Assembly: GCF_032017025.1 (NCBI RefSeq)
Contig: NZ_DALZQO010000012.1
Coordinates: forward strand, 1-64,000
Source: Hydrogenoanaerobacterium sp032017025
GTDB taxonomy: Bacteria > Bacillota > Clostridia > Oscillospirales > Ruminococcaceae
Reading direction: 5' to 3'
Length of the DNA stretch: 64,000 bases
In this document: piece after piece, positions 16,045 to 26,152 of the stretch
How positions within the stretch are numbered: the first letter of the stretch is position 1
Layout: every line of letters starts with the position of its first letter
Notes under the pieces: generated by a model
Told to the model about the DNA's origin: nothing
What the model saw: only the letters and a program-made list of their open reading frames with translations
Databases searched by the model: none
Position numbers and translations under genes: made by a program

Positions 16045-16359
16045 TTACAGACCAGTATTGTGCCATGCGTACAGCTGCATATTCACATATCCGTCGTCAT
16101 CCACATCCACACCCTCGGCTTCGAGCAGTTTTCTTTGCTCGCCCTCGCCGCCAAATGCAAAGCCGGGGGCAAGCCTGCCCTCACGGTTTACCACGCGGTG
16201 ACAGGGGATAATACCGGGCAGCGGGTTGACATGCAGGGCATAGCCTACCGCACGGGAAGCCCTGGGGTTGCCTGCCAGCAGAGCAATCTGCCCGTAGGAT
16301 GCGACCTTACCTGCGGGGATCATCTGCACAAGCTGGTAGACCTTCTCGTAAAAATTCAT
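16045..16359 (-). CDS. MGMT-family protein, catalytic domain only
   Basis: 104 residues covering only the DNA-binding and alkyl-acceptor domain of O6-alkylguanine-DNA alkyltransferases. The helix-turn-helix (KVASYGQIALLAGNPRASRAVGYAL) and the acceptor PCHRVV with its cysteine are intact, so it could still transfer alkyl groups; alkyltransferase-like proteins, by contrast, have lost this Cys. The N-terminal domain of Ada/Ogt is absent. Its ATG overlaps the stop of the flavin-reductase gene (ATGA), suggesting translational coupling. Confidence 0.85.
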   Translation of the reverse strand: MNFYEKVYQLVQMIPAGKVASYGQIALLAGNPRASRAVGYALHVNPLPGIIPCHRVVNREGRLAPGFAFGGEGEQRKLLEAEGVDVDDDGYVNMQLYAWHNTGL

Positions 16360-16861
16360 TCCTTTGTCAAAACCTCTAGGATCTCACCGATGAACAGCTT
16401 GTGAAAGTCCTTCTCGGGGTAGCAAGCGGAAAGCACTTCCTTGTCGAGGAAATTGTCTTCGGTCATCCAGGTGCCGAACGATTTTTTGCACAGCACAACC
16501 AGCTCTGCCTCCTCAAAATAGGGGATACCGTCTTTGTGAGCCACTGTAAAACCGCAGTGTGCGATTTTGTCGCCGTCCTTGCCCGAATTTCTGCCGCAAT
16601 ACATTACCTCGGTAGCGTATTTTTGCCCCATAAAGCACAGGCTGTAGCCGCCGGCTGCTTCGAGAATCGGCAGGGTATAGCGCTTGGGCGCACATAAATG
16701 GTAGTGACGCAGCGGTTCCACAGGTAACCCATCTGGCCCCAGTTTACAGTCATGGTGTTAATTTTGCCGTCGCTTTCGGCGGTGAGCAAGGGCATACCAA
16801 GCTTGATTTGGTCGAATACATTTTCGTGAATTTCGGTGGGAAGAATCGTTTTAAAAGCCAT
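16356..16861 (-). pseudogene. flavin reductase family protein, frameshifted
   Basis: Two minus-strand frames together give one flavin reductase (DIM6/NTAB family). The N-terminal part is MAFKTILPTEIHENVFD to TTIYVRP; the C-terminal part resumes at KRYTLPILEAAGGYSLCFMG and runs to the end. They join at a short C run on the coding strand (plus-strand GGG at 16685-16687), where one extra base would restore a continuous protein of about 168 residues. The sequence is otherwise undamaged, so a sequencing or assembly indel is more likely than real decay. GGAGG precedes the ATG, and the stop overlaps the next gene's start. Confidence 0.8.
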
Positions 16862-16962
16862 GGTTATTACCTCCTAAAGTTATGATATTCAGATACCTAC
16901 AGTTTAACACAAATTTTATTTTGTGCCACCTAATATTTGTATCTTAATGCGAAGAAATTTGA

Positions 16963-16968
16963 TATAAT
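16963..16968 (+). promoter_or_regulatory. extended -10 of the TIM-barrel gene
   Basis: TGA-TATAAT, 39 bases before the ATG at 17008; the -35 is weak. Confidence 0.5.
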
Positions 16969-17007
16969 AAAGAAAAACATTACGATTATTAACAGGAGGG
17001 ACAGGCT

Positions 17008-17685
17008 ATGGAGACACCATTTATCCCTGAGTTTCAGGGGAATTTACGCAAGCATTGTTTGGTTGTGCCCGAGTGCATTCGTCGCTGTACCGGCATTAAG
17101 ATTTTTGGCAAGCGAATAAAATCGATCGTGTTTACCACCGATGTTTCGATTATCCGCAATGTGAACGCAGACGCGGTGATTGCAGTCTACCCGTTTACCC
17201 CACAGCCTGTTATTACCCAGTCGATCATGCTCGCGGCGGATATTCCTGTATTTTGCGGCGTGGGCGGCGGCATTACTTCGGGCAAACGCGTTGTAAATCT
17301 GGCCTTGCACGCGGAGTATCAGGGTGCTATCGGCGTGGTTGTAAATGCCCCTACTGCAAATGAAACCATACGTAACGTGGTGAATGAAATTGATATTCCT
17401 GTAGTGGTTACGGTTGCCAGCGAGGCCGAGGATATTTCGGCGCGTATTGGGGCGGGTGCGGCGATTATAAACGTTTCGGCCGCAGCAAAAACCCCCGCGC
17501 TGGTACGAAAAATCCGTGAGGAGTTCCCCCAGCTTGCGATTATGGCGACAGGCGGCCCCACCGATGAAAGCGTGATCGAAACGATAGAGGCAGGCGCCAA
17601 CGCCATTACATGGACGCCGCCTACCAATGGCGAGCAGATTAAGATGATTATGGATCGCTACCGCCAGGGCTTAGCCTATGGATGA
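17008..17685 (+). CDS. TIM-barrel protein of unknown function
   Basis: 225 residues with a (beta-alpha)8 look. Alternating strands include DAVIAVYPF, DIPVFCGVGGGI, GAIGVVVNAP, DIPVVVTVAS, AAIINVSAA and LAIMATGGPTDESVIE. The last resembles the phosphate-binding strand 7 loop of ThiG/HisA-like barrels. I do not recognise a family with known activity; homologues in Clostridia are often labelled hydrolase without evidence. ACAGGAGGG lies just upstream of the ATG. It is monocistronic, divergent from the flavin reductase and closed by a terminator. Confidence 0.75.
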   Translation: METPFIPEFQGNLRKHCLVVPECIRRCTGIKIFGKRIKSIVFTTDVSIIRNVNADAVIAVYPFTPQPVITQSIMLAADIPVFCGVGGGITSGKRVVNLALHAEYQGAIGVVVNAPTANETIRNVVNEIDIPVVVTVASEAEDISARIGAGAAIINVSAAAKTPALVRKIREEFPQLAIMATGGPTDESVIETIEAGANAITWTPPTNGEQIKMIMDRYRQGLAYG

Positions 17686-17686
17686 G

Positions 17687-17732
17687 CACAAATAACGCCT
17701 CCGCATTGAGATGCGGAGGCGTTATTTTGTGC
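17687..17732 (+). terminator. terminator after the TIM-barrel gene
   Basis: AATAACGCCTCCGCAT / ATGCGGAGGCGTTATT, a 16-bp perfect stem with a TGAG loop and a T-rich tail. Confidence 0.9.
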
Positions 17733-17793
17733 ATATACCAGTGAATAAAACTAATTATTATGCAACATGCTGCAAACAGAATCTAAAATAAAA

Positions 17794-17843
17794 TGAATAT
17801 TTATTCATAAAAAGCTTGCAATATAGAAAAAAATATGTATAAT
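17794..17843 (+). promoter_or_regulatory. argG promoter with ArgR operator (ARG box)
   Basis: TGAAT-ATTT-ATTCA at 17794-17807 matches the ARG-box half-site spacing recognised by ArgR/AhrC. It is followed 9 bases later by a promoter: TTGCAA (17816-17821), 16 bases, TATAAT (17838-17843). ArgR with arginine would be expected to repress the cluster from here. Confidence 0.8.
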
Positions 17844-17910
17844 TATAAACACAGTCGCAGAAGCAATGTATAAAAAGATTTGAACGACAGAATGAAAGGT
17901 TGCATATAAT

Positions 17911-19134
<1,224 letters not shown>

Positions 19135-19201
19135 GAGAAGACAAAGGGAATCATACGGGGCGGGGGCATCCTCGCCCTGTTGTAAATTTGGAGGGAACAG
19201 A

Positions 19202-20590
19202 GTGGCACTTTGGGCAGGGCGTTTTAAAAAAGAGGTGGATGAGCGGGTCAATGATTTCAACTCCTCCATCCGTTTTGATTTTCGCATGTACAAACATGAT
19301 ATACAGGGCAGCATCGCTCACGCAATGATGCTTGCATGGCAGGGAATTATTGAAAAAAGCGAGGCAGACCTGATTACGGCGGGCTTACTGGGTATTTTGA
19401 GCGACATTGAAACCGGGAGCTTGGAGGTGGATTTTTCCGCCGAGGATGTGCATATGTTTGTGGAGGCAGAGCTTACCCGCCGCCTTGGCGATACGGGCAA
19501 GCGCCTGCACACCGCGCGCAGCCGCAACGATCAGGTTGCACTGGACATCCGCATGTACTTGCGCGATGAGTGCGACGCGGTGATCGACCTGCTGAAAAAG
19601 ATGGTAGAGACCCTGTGCGAACAGGCAGAGCAGCATCTTGAAACGGTAATGCCCGGCTATACCCACCTGCAGCGCGCACAGCCTATCACCTTTGCACACC
19701 ACCTGATGGCGTATGCCCAGATGCTGCTGCGCGACATCGATCGTGTGCAGGCGGCAAAGGCGCGCATGAACGTGATGCCGCTGGGTAGCGGTGCACTGGC
19801 GGGCACCACCTACAACATCGACCGCAAGCAGGTTGCTGCGCTGCTGGGGTTTGATGATATTACGGCGAACAGCCTCGACGGGGTTTCCGACCGCGACTTC
19901 TGTGTGGATATTGCCGCTGCAATGTCGCTGATTATGGTGCACCTCTCGCGTTTTTCTGAAGAAATTGTGCTGTGGTGCTCGTGGGAATTCAAATTTATCG
20001 AGCTGGACGACGCGTTCGCAACAGGCTCCTCCATTATGCCGCAGAAAAAGAACCCCGACGTCACCGAGCTGGTGCGCGGCAAAAGCGGCAGGGTGTTTGG
20101 CGATTTAATGGCGCTGCTCACCATGCTCAAAGGCCTGCCCCTCGCGTACAATAAAGATATGCAGGAGGACAAGGAAGCAATTTTTGACGCGGTGGATACC
20201 GTCAAGCTGTGCGTTTCCACCATGATTCCGATGCTGAGCACCATGAGGGTGATCAAAGAAAATATGCGTGCGGCGGCAGCAAGAGGTTTTATCAACGCCA
20301 CCGACTGCGCCGATTACCTGGTAAAAAAGGGGATGCCGTTTCGCGACGCCTACAAGGTTACAGGCAGCTTGGTTGCCTATTGCATCGACAATGGCAAAAC
20401 GCTTGAGACACTCACTATAGAGGAATATAAGCAGGCACACCCCCTGTTTGAGCAGGATGTGTACCGCGCAATCAGCCTGGAAACCTGCGTGATAGAGCGA
20501 AAGGTAGACGGCGGGCCCGCACCCGGGGCGGTAAAAAAACAGATACAAGCGGTGCAGGATAGTTTGGAGGCAATGAAACATGAGCATTAA
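19202..20590 (+). CDS. argH: argininosuccinate lyase
   Basis: Cleaves argininosuccinate to arginine and fumarate. At 462 residues it is full length for the fumarase/aspartase superfamily. Seen: HTARSRNDQVALD, the GYTHLQRAQP substrate loop, and the superfamily signature GSSIMPQKKNPD with the catalytic serine. It starts at GTG 19202, with GGAGGG 6 bases upstream. Its end overlaps the argC start by 11 bases, which implies coupled translation. Confidence 0.97.
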   Translation: MALWAGRFKKEVDERVNDFNSSIRFDFRMYKHDIQGSIAHAMMLAWQGIIEKSEADLITAGLLGILSDIETGSLEVDFSAEDVHMFVEAELTRRLGDTGKRLHTARSRNDQVALDIRMYLRDECDAVIDLLKKMVETLCEQAEQHLETVMPGYTHLQRAQPITFAHHLMAYAQMLLRDIDRVQAAKARMNVMPLGSGALAGTTYNIDRKQVAALLGFDDITANSLDGVSDRDFCVDIAAAMSLIMVHLSRFSEEIVLWCSWEFKFIELDDAFATGSSIMPQKKNPDVTELVRGKSGRVFGDLMALLTMLKGLPLAYNKDMQEDKEAIFDAVDTVKLCVSTMIPMLSTMRVIKENMRAAAARGFINATDCADYLVKKGMPFRDAYKVTGSLVAYCIDNGKTLETLTIEEYKQAHPLFEQDVYRAISLETCVIERKVDGGPAPGAVKKQIQAVQDSLEAMKHEH

Positions 20591-21617
20591 AGTTGGCATT
20601 ATTGGGGCAACGGGCTATGCAGGTGTAGAGCTTGTTCGCCTGTTGCTGGGGCACCCGCAGGCAGAGCTTGCCGCGGTAGGCTCGGTAAGCTTTGAGGGCA
20701 AGCCGATCAGCGAGGTATACCCCAGCCTTGCAGGCATCTTCGAAGCGGTGCTCACAAGCGACGAGCAGGTGCTTGAGAAAAGTGAGGTCATTTTCGCATC
20801 GCTGCCGCATGGTTTAAGCGAAAAATACGCGGCAAGCTGTGCCGCACAGGGCAAAGTATTTATCGACCTCGGCGCGGATTTTCGCCTTTGGGCAGAAGAA
20901 GATTACAAACAGTGGTACGGCTTGGAGTACGATGACCTTGCATTGCACCAAAGCGCGGTGTATGCGCTACCCGAGCTCTACCGCGAGCAGATTAAGGGCA
21001 AAAAAATTCTGGGTAACCCCGGCTGCTACCCCACCTCCATCGGTCTCGGGTTATACCCTGCGTTAAAAAACGAACTAATCGATACAAACAGCATTATTAT
21101 AGATTCCAAATCCGGCGTGACAGGAGCGGGCAGAGGGCTTTCACAAACCACCCATTACCCCGACTGCAACGAGGCGTTTTCACCCTATAAAGTTGCAGAA
21201 CACCGCCACACCCCCGAAATTGAGCAGACACTCAGCGATATTGCGGGCGAACCGGTGACCGTCACGTTTGTACCGCATCTGCTGCCGGTAAACCGCGGCA
21301 TTGTATCCACCATCTACGGCGCGCTTAAGAAAGAAGTGACCCTCGACGAGGTGCATGCCGTTTATACCAGCACCTACGCAAAGGAGCAGTTTGTGCGTGT
21401 GTGCCCCATAGGTGGGGCTGCCAACCTTAAAAATGTGCGGATGAGCAACTACTGCGATGTTTCGCTGCACCTTGACGAGCGAACCCGCCGCCTGATTGTA
21501 GTGTCGGCCATCGACAATATGGGTAAGGGCGCGGCAGGGCAGGCAATCCAGAATATGAACATCGTATGCGGGCTGCCCGAGAACACAGGGCTAAACTCGG
21601 TGCCGCCCTGCTTTTAG
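20580..21617 (+). CDS. argC: N-acetyl-gamma-glutamyl-phosphate reductase
   Basis: NADPH-dependent reduction of N-acetylglutamyl phosphate to the semialdehyde, third step of ornithine synthesis. 345 residues. The Rossmann loop GIIGATGYAGVELVRLL lies at the N-terminus, and the active-site Cys sits in LGNPGCYPTS near residue 147. HLLPVNRGIVSTIY is the conserved catalytic His region. The gene overlaps the end of argH; argJ follows 32 bases later. Confidence 0.97.
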   Translation: MSIKVGIIGATGYAGVELVRLLLGHPQAELAAVGSVSFEGKPISEVYPSLAGIFEAVLTSDEQVLEKSEVIFASLPHGLSEKYAASCAAQGKVFIDLGADFRLWAEEDYKQWYGLEYDDLALHQSAVYALPELYREQIKGKKILGNPGCYPTSIGLGLYPALKNELIDTNSIIIDSKSGVTGAGRGLSQTTHYPDCNEAFSPYKVAEHRHTPEIEQTLSDIAGEPVTVTFVPHLLPVNRGIVSTIYGALKKEVTLDEVHAVYTSTYAKEQFVRVCPIGGAANLKNVRMSNYCDVSLHLDERTRRLIVVSAIDNMGKGAAGQAIQNMNIVCGLPENTGLNSVPPCF

Positions 21618-21649
21618 CATAGTTTGACAGACGATAAGGAGAGTTACCT

Positions 21650-22864
21650 ATGAACATTCAGCCAATCAGCGGCGGGGTTTGCGNNNNNNNNNNAGGCGGA
21701 ATCCACTGCGGCATCCGTAAAAATAAAAGCAAACGTGACCTTGCACTCATTTACAGCGAGGCACCCTGCGCAGTTGCCTGCACCTACACCCAGAATAAGG
21801 TGAAGGGCGCGCCTATCTACGTTACCATGCAAAATGTGGCAAACGATACGGCGAAAGCCATTATCTGCAACAGCGGCAACGCAAACACCTGCAACGCCAA
21901 CGGAATTGAGATTGCCACCCAGATGTGTGAGCTCACTGGCAAGGCGCTGGGAATCGACCCTGGTGATGTGGTGGTGGCGTCCACCGGCGTGATCGGGCAG
22001 CCCCTTTCCATCGACCCAATTGCGGGCGGTATGGAGAAGCTGGTGCAATCACTTTCGGAAAATGGCAGCAGCGAAGCCTGCGAGGGCATTATGACAACAG
22101 ATACGTTCCAAAAAGAATTTGCTATTCGCTTTACGGTGGATGGAGTGCCCTGCAAGATGGGCGCTATTGCAAAGGGCAGCGGTATGATTCACCCGAACAT
22201 GGCAACCATGCTCGCGTTTGTCACCACCGATGTAGCAATTGCTCCGACCCTGCTGCAAAAGGCAGTGTGGAGTGTGGTAAGCGATACCTTTAACATGGTG
22301 AGCGTGGATGGTGACACCTCTACCAACGATATGTTTACCTGCCTTGCCAACGGTGCCGCTCAAAACCCTGTCATCAACTGTGCCGACAGTGCCGCATATC
22401 AAGACTTTTGTGCGGCGCTCTGCCACCTGTGCGAAATTGTTTCGAAAAATATTGCCAAAGACGGCGAGGGTGCCACCAAGCTGCTGGAATGCAATGTGAC
22501 GGGCGCACCCGACAAAGCGATTGCGAAAAAAGTGGCGAAATCGGTGGTATGCTCCAGCTTGTTCAAGGCGGCAATGTTTGGTGCAGATGCCAACTGGGGG
22601 CGTGTGCTGTGCGCCATCGGCTATACCGATGCAGAGTTTGACATCGGCAAGGTAGACGTCAGCTTTGCCTCCCAATCGGGCGATATTGCAGTGTGTAAAA
22701 ACGGTGCGGGCGTGCAGTTCAGCGAAGAAGCCGCAAAGCAGGTACTTACCGAAAACGAAATTCAAATCAACATTGCTATGAACGACGGCAAGGCGTATGC
22801 CACCGCATGGGGCTGCGACCTGACCTATGATTATGTTAAAATAAACGGCGATTACCGCACCTAA
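21650..22864 (+). CDS. argJ: bifunctional ornithine acetyltransferase / N-acetylglutamate synthase (assembly gap inside)
   Basis: Moves the acetyl group from N-acetylornithine to glutamate, recycling it, and can also use acetyl-CoA. About 404 residues. The self-cleavage site KGSGMIHPNMATML is intact, with the Thr that becomes the nucleophile of the beta chain. Positions 21684-21693 are Ns, so four or more residues near position 12 are unknown; the reading frame is kept across the gap as drawn. GGAG lies upstream of the ATG. No argA is needed if ArgJ is bifunctional. Confidence 0.93.
   Translation: MNIQPISGGVCXXXXGGIHCGIRKNKSKRDLALIYSEAPCAVACTYTQNKVKGAPIYVTMQNVANDTAKAIICNSGNANTCNANGIEIATQMCELTGKALGIDPGDVVVASTGVIGQPLSIDPIAGGMEKLVQSLSENGSSEACEGIMTTDTFQKEFAIRFTVDGVPCKMGAIAKGSGMIHPNMATMLAFVTTDVAIAPTLLQKAVWSVVSDTFNMVSVDGDTSTNDMFTCLANGAAQNPVINCADSAAYQDFCAALCHLCEIVSKNIAKDGEGATKLLECNVTGAPDKAIAKKVAKSVVCSSLFKAAMFGADANWGRVLCAIGYTDAEFDIGKVDVSFASQSGDIAVCKNGAGVQFSEEAAKQVLTENEIQINIAMNDGKAYATAWGCDLTYDYVKINGDYRT
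21684..21693. other. assembly gap (10 N)
   Basis: Ten Ns within the 5' end of argJ. The frame is preserved, so the true gap may be close to this size, but it cannot be measured here. Confidence 0.95.
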
Positions 22865-23097
22865 GGATGCAAACCAAAACAATTCCCCGCCAAACTGCGT
22901 TGGCTGCACTTGTGAATTTCGGTACCATACAACAAGTATGCGCCCTCATTCACATCGTTTGCCGCCTTGTCTTGCGGGTTTTGTTTTGCAGTGCAGGGAA
23001 GATCAAACCAAATTCCCATCATACTGCGTTGGCTGCACATAATTTTCTGGCATACCGCTATGGCGGAACTTAAATAAAACAGTTTGAGGAACAGAGC
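22865..23097. repeat. argJ-argB spacer with a repeated 16-base motif
   Basis: No gene on the plus strand. ACTGCGTTGGCTGCAC occurs twice (22894-22909 and 23025-23040), each preceded by a similar AAACCAAA..ATTCCC block, so the repeat is about 40 bases with differences. Between the copies lies a stretch (GCCGCCTTGTCTTGCGGG) that does not look like arg-operon sequence. It resembles a dispersed intergenic repeat inserted into the operon. Confidence 0.55.
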
Positions 23098-23955
23098 ATG
23101 AAAATATCCAATACAGACAAGGCGCAGGTGCTGATACAGGCACTGCCTTATATACAAAAATATTACGATAAAATCGTGGTGGTGAAATACGGCGGCAACG
23201 CAATGATTGATAAGCAGCTCAAGCAGGCCGTGATGAGCGATATTGTACTGCTCTCGCTGGTGGGTATCAAGGTGGTGCTGGTGCACGGCGGCGGCCCCGA
23301 AATCAGCGATGTACTGCATCGAATGGGTAAAGAAAGCAAATTCATCGGCGGGCTGCGCTATACCGACAAAGAAACCGCCGAGGTTGTACAGATGGTGCTT
23401 TCCGGCAAGGTGAACAAGGGGCTGGTCTCCCTCATTGAGCAAAACAAGGGGCGTTCCATTGGGTTGTGCGGCATTGACGGCGGTATGATCAAGGCAAAAA
23501 AGCTGGAGGGCGAGGTTGACCTCGGTTATGTCGGCGATATTGTCACGATTGATACCTCCACAATTGTAGATTCGCTGAACAACGGGTACATCCCTGTCAT
23601 TGCAACGGTTGGCAGCGACGACGAGGGCAATGTCTACAACATCAATGCGGATACCGCTGCGGCGCGCATTGCGTCTGAACTGGGCGCTGAAAACGTGATC
23701 CTGATGACCGATATCCGCGGACTGCTCGCAAATAAAGACGACGAAACCACGCTGATTCCGCATGTCAACGTCAGCGAAGTGCCTTACCTCAAAAAACAGG
23801 GCATTATCTCGGGCGGAATGATACCCAAAATTGAGTGCTGTGTTGAGGCGGTTCGCCGCGGTGTAAAAAAGGCCGTCATCATCGACGGGCGCATTCCGCA
23901 CTCTATCCTGATCGAAATCCTTTCGGACGAAGGCGTTGGAACTATGTTCAGTTAA
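23098..23955 (+). CDS. argB: acetylglutamate kinase
   Basis: Phosphorylates N-acetylglutamate with ATP, second step of the pathway and the usual point of arginine feedback. 285 residues. Amino-acid-kinase motifs seen: VVKYGGNAM, VLVHGGGPEI (about 58-67), NADTAAARIA for ATP and ISGGMIPKIECC near the C-terminus. The N-terminal helix (NTDKAQVLIQALPYIQKYYDK) is of the kind found in arginine-sensitive hexameric enzymes. GAGGAACAG lies upstream of the ATG; argD follows 45 bases later. Confidence 0.97.
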   Translation: MKISNTDKAQVLIQALPYIQKYYDKIVVVKYGGNAMIDKQLKQAVMSDIVLLSLVGIKVVLVHGGGPEISDVLHRMGKESKFIGGLRYTDKETAEVVQMVLSGKVNKGLVSLIEQNKGRSIGLCGIDGGMIKAKKLEGEVDLGYVGDIVTIDTSTIVDSLNNGYIPVIATVGSDDEGNVYNINADTAAARIASELGAENVILMTDIRGLLANKDDETTLIPHVNVSEVPYLKKQGIISGGMIPKIECCVEAVRRGVKKAVIIDGRIPHSILIEILSDEGVGTMFS

Positions 23956-24000
23956 TAAGCTACAATACACATAATTAATAGAAAGCAGGTGGGCTTGCAA

Positions 24001-25182
24001 ATGGATTTTAACGGACTGCGGCAGATGGACAGCGAATACATTGCCGGTACTTACGCGCGTTTCCCCGTAGCGATTGTGGACGGCAAGGGCGCGGTGTGCC
24101 ATGGAATAGGCGGCGAGGAATACATTGACTTCACCTCGGGAATTGGCGTAAACAGCCTCGGCTTTTGCGATGATGATTGGGTGGCGGCAGTCAGCAGGCA
24201 GGCGGGCACCATTTGCCATATGAGCAACCTCTACTACACGGCGCCGAATGTACAGCTTGCAAAAAATCTTTGCGAGCGCACCGGCTGCAAAAAGGTATTT
24301 TTTGCAAACTCGGGTGCCGAAGCCAACGAAGGCATCATCAAGGCGGCGCGCAAATACAGCGCCGACAAATACGGCGAGGGCAGAAACGAAATTATCACAC
24401 TGGTCAACTCGTTTCACGGGCGCACCATCACAACTCTTGCTGCCACAGGGCAGGAGGTGTTCCATAAAAATTTCGGCCCGTTTACAGGGGGCTTTGTGCA
24501 TGCGCTTGCCAATGACATTGGCGACCTTAAGGCAAAGGTGAGCGATAAAACCTGCGGTATTCTTATTGAAATGATACAGGGCGAGGGCGGGGTAATTCCT
24601 CTGCAAAAGGCGTTTACCCACGCGGTTGCTGCCCTTTGCGCCGAGCACGACATTCTGCTGATGGTGGATGAGGTACAAACGGGCATGGGGCGCACCGGCA
24701 CTCTGCTTGCCTGCGAACAGTTTGGGTTAAAACCCGATTTGGTATCGCTTGCCAAGGGGCTGGGCGGTGGGTTACCCATTGGTGCGGTGCTGCTGTACGC
24801 AAAATGTGAAAAAACCTTTGGCTACGGTGACCACGGCACCACTTTTGGCGGCAACCCCATTGTGTGCGCCGGTGCAAACGTGGTGCTCGATAAATTAACC
24901 GATACGCTGCTTGCCGATGTACAGCGAAAAAGCAAACTGATTTTTGATGCAGTGGGCAAAATGCCGCATGTGAAAAGTGTGAGCGGGCTAGGGCTGATGA
25001 TTGGTGTGGAGTTTGACACCCTTGCAGGCAGAGACGTGGTAAACAAATGCCTTGATGCGGGTATTATCTTCCTTACAGCCAAAACCAAGCTGCGCATGCT
25101 GCCGCCGCTCACCATCACCGAAGAGCAAATACAAAAGGGCCTGAATGTGCTAAGCAATATACTTACAAATTGGGAGGATTAA
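24001..25182 (+). CDS. argD: acetylornithine aminotransferase
   Basis: PLP-dependent transamination of N-acetylglutamate semialdehyde to N-acetylornithine. 393 residues, class III aminotransferase. Seen: FANSGAEANEGIIKAARKY (phosphate-binding), NSFHGRT, LMVDEVQTGMGRTG with the conserved Asp, and the Schiff-base lysine in SLAKGLGGGLPIGAVL. ATG 24001 is favoured, as GCAGGTGGG lies 8 bases upstream; a GTG at 23989 overlaps it. The gap to argF is 3 bases. Confidence 0.96.
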   Translation: MDFNGLRQMDSEYIAGTYARFPVAIVDGKGAVCHGIGGEEYIDFTSGIGVNSLGFCDDDWVAAVSRQAGTICHMSNLYYTAPNVQLAKNLCERTGCKKVFFANSGAEANEGIIKAARKYSADKYGEGRNEIITLVNSFHGRTITTLAATGQEVFHKNFGPFTGGFVHALANDIGDLKAKVSDKTCGILIEMIQGEGGVIPLQKAFTHAVAALCAEHDILLMVDEVQTGMGRTGTLLACEQFGLKPDLVSLAKGLGGGLPIGAVLLYAKCEKTFGYGDHGTTFGGNPIVCAGANVVLDKLTDTLLADVQRKSKLIFDAVGKMPHVKSVSGLGLMIGVEFDTLAGRDVVNKCLDAGIIFLTAKTKLRMLPPLTITEEQIQKGLNVLSNILTNWED

Positions 25183-25185
25183 GCT

Positions 25186-26103
25186 ATGAAGCATCTGCTA
25201 AAAATAATGGACCTATCGACTGAGGAAATTACCGAAATTTTAAACCTTGCCGACCAGCTCAAATACGAGCAGAAGCATGGCATTAAGCACCACCACCTTG
25301 AGGGAAAAACCCTCGGGATGATCTTTCAAAAATCCTCCACCCGCACCCGTGTATCGTTCGAGGTGGGTATGTACCAGCTTGGCGGCTCTGCACTGTTTTT
25401 AAGCTCGCGCGACCTGCAGATTGGCAGGGGCGAGCCTGTGGAGGACACCGCACGCGTGCTCTCGCGCTACCTCGACGGCATTATGATTCGTACCTTTGCC
25501 CAGCAGGAGGTAGATGACCTTGCAAAATATGGCAGCATCCCCATTATCAACGGGCTTACCGACTATGCACACCCCTGCCAGGTGCTTGCCGACTTGATGA
25601 CGGTACGCGAGTACAAGGGCAAGCTCGAGGGGCTGAAAATGTGCTACATTGGCGACGGCAACAACATGGCGAACTCGCTGATTGTCGGCGGTATTAAAAT
25701 GGGAATGGAGGTAGGCGTTGCCACCCCCAAAGCCCACCAGCCCGCGGCGGATGTTGTGGAATTTGCAAAAGGAAACGGTGGATTTACCCTCACCGAAGAT
25801 GTGTTTGAAGCGGCGAAGGACGCAGACGTGATCTTCACCGACGTGTGGGCGTCGATGGGACAGGAGGGCGAGGCAGACGAGCGCCGCAAGCTGTTTGAGA
25901 GTGTTTATCAAATCAACGACAAGCTGCTTTCCGTAGCCAAAAAAGACGCGATGGTGCAGCACTGTCTGCCTGCACACCGCGAGGAGGAGATTGCCGCCGC
26001 AGTGTTTGAGGCACACCAAAACGAGATTTACGACGAGGCCGAAAACAGGCTGCATGCACAAAAGGCGGTTATGGTTAAATTAATGGCAGGCAAACAGCAA
26101 TAA
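25186..26103 (+). CDS. argF: ornithine carbamoyltransferase
   Basis: Makes citrulline from ornithine and carbamoyl phosphate. 305 residues. The carbamoyl-phosphate loop STRTR is at 51-55 (QKSSTRTRVSFEVG), the ornithine side carries DVWASMGQE, and the HCLPAHR active-site motif is intact. GGAGG at the end of argD serves as ribosome-binding site. It is the last gene of the cluster and is followed by a terminator. No carA/carB lies in the window, so carbamoyl phosphate must come from elsewhere. Confidence 0.97.
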   Translation: MKHLLKIMDLSTEEITEILNLADQLKYEQKHGIKHHHLEGKTLGMIFQKSSTRTRVSFEVGMYQLGGSALFLSSRDLQIGRGEPVEDTARVLSRYLDGIMIRTFAQQEVDDLAKYGSIPIINGLTDYAHPCQVLADLMTVREYKGKLEGLKMCYIGDGNNMANSLIVGGIKMGMEVGVATPKAHQPAADVVEFAKGNGGFTLTEDVFEAAKDADVIFTDVWASMGQEGEADERRKLFESVYQINDKLLSVAKKDAMVQHCLPAHREEEIAAAVFEAHQNEIYDEAENRLHAQKAVMVKLMAGKQQ

Positions 26104-26105
26104 GC

Positions 26106-26141
26106 AAAAAAAGAGGCTGTCTTTTAAGACTGCCTCTTTTT
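26106..26141. terminator. terminator after argF
   Basis: AAAAAGAGGC-TGTCTT / AAGAC-T-GCCTCTTTTT with one mismatch, between argF and the convergent ypeB; A- and T-rich arms allow both directions. Confidence 0.9.
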
Positions 26142-26152
26142 GTATGCGCATT

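Noticed and set aside
22861..24678. Long open frame on the minus strand opposite argB and argD
   Set aside because: It lies antisense to two clearly conserved genes, has no ribosome-binding site, and its protein shows no recognisable domain; it is open only because of the codon bias of the genes on the other strand.
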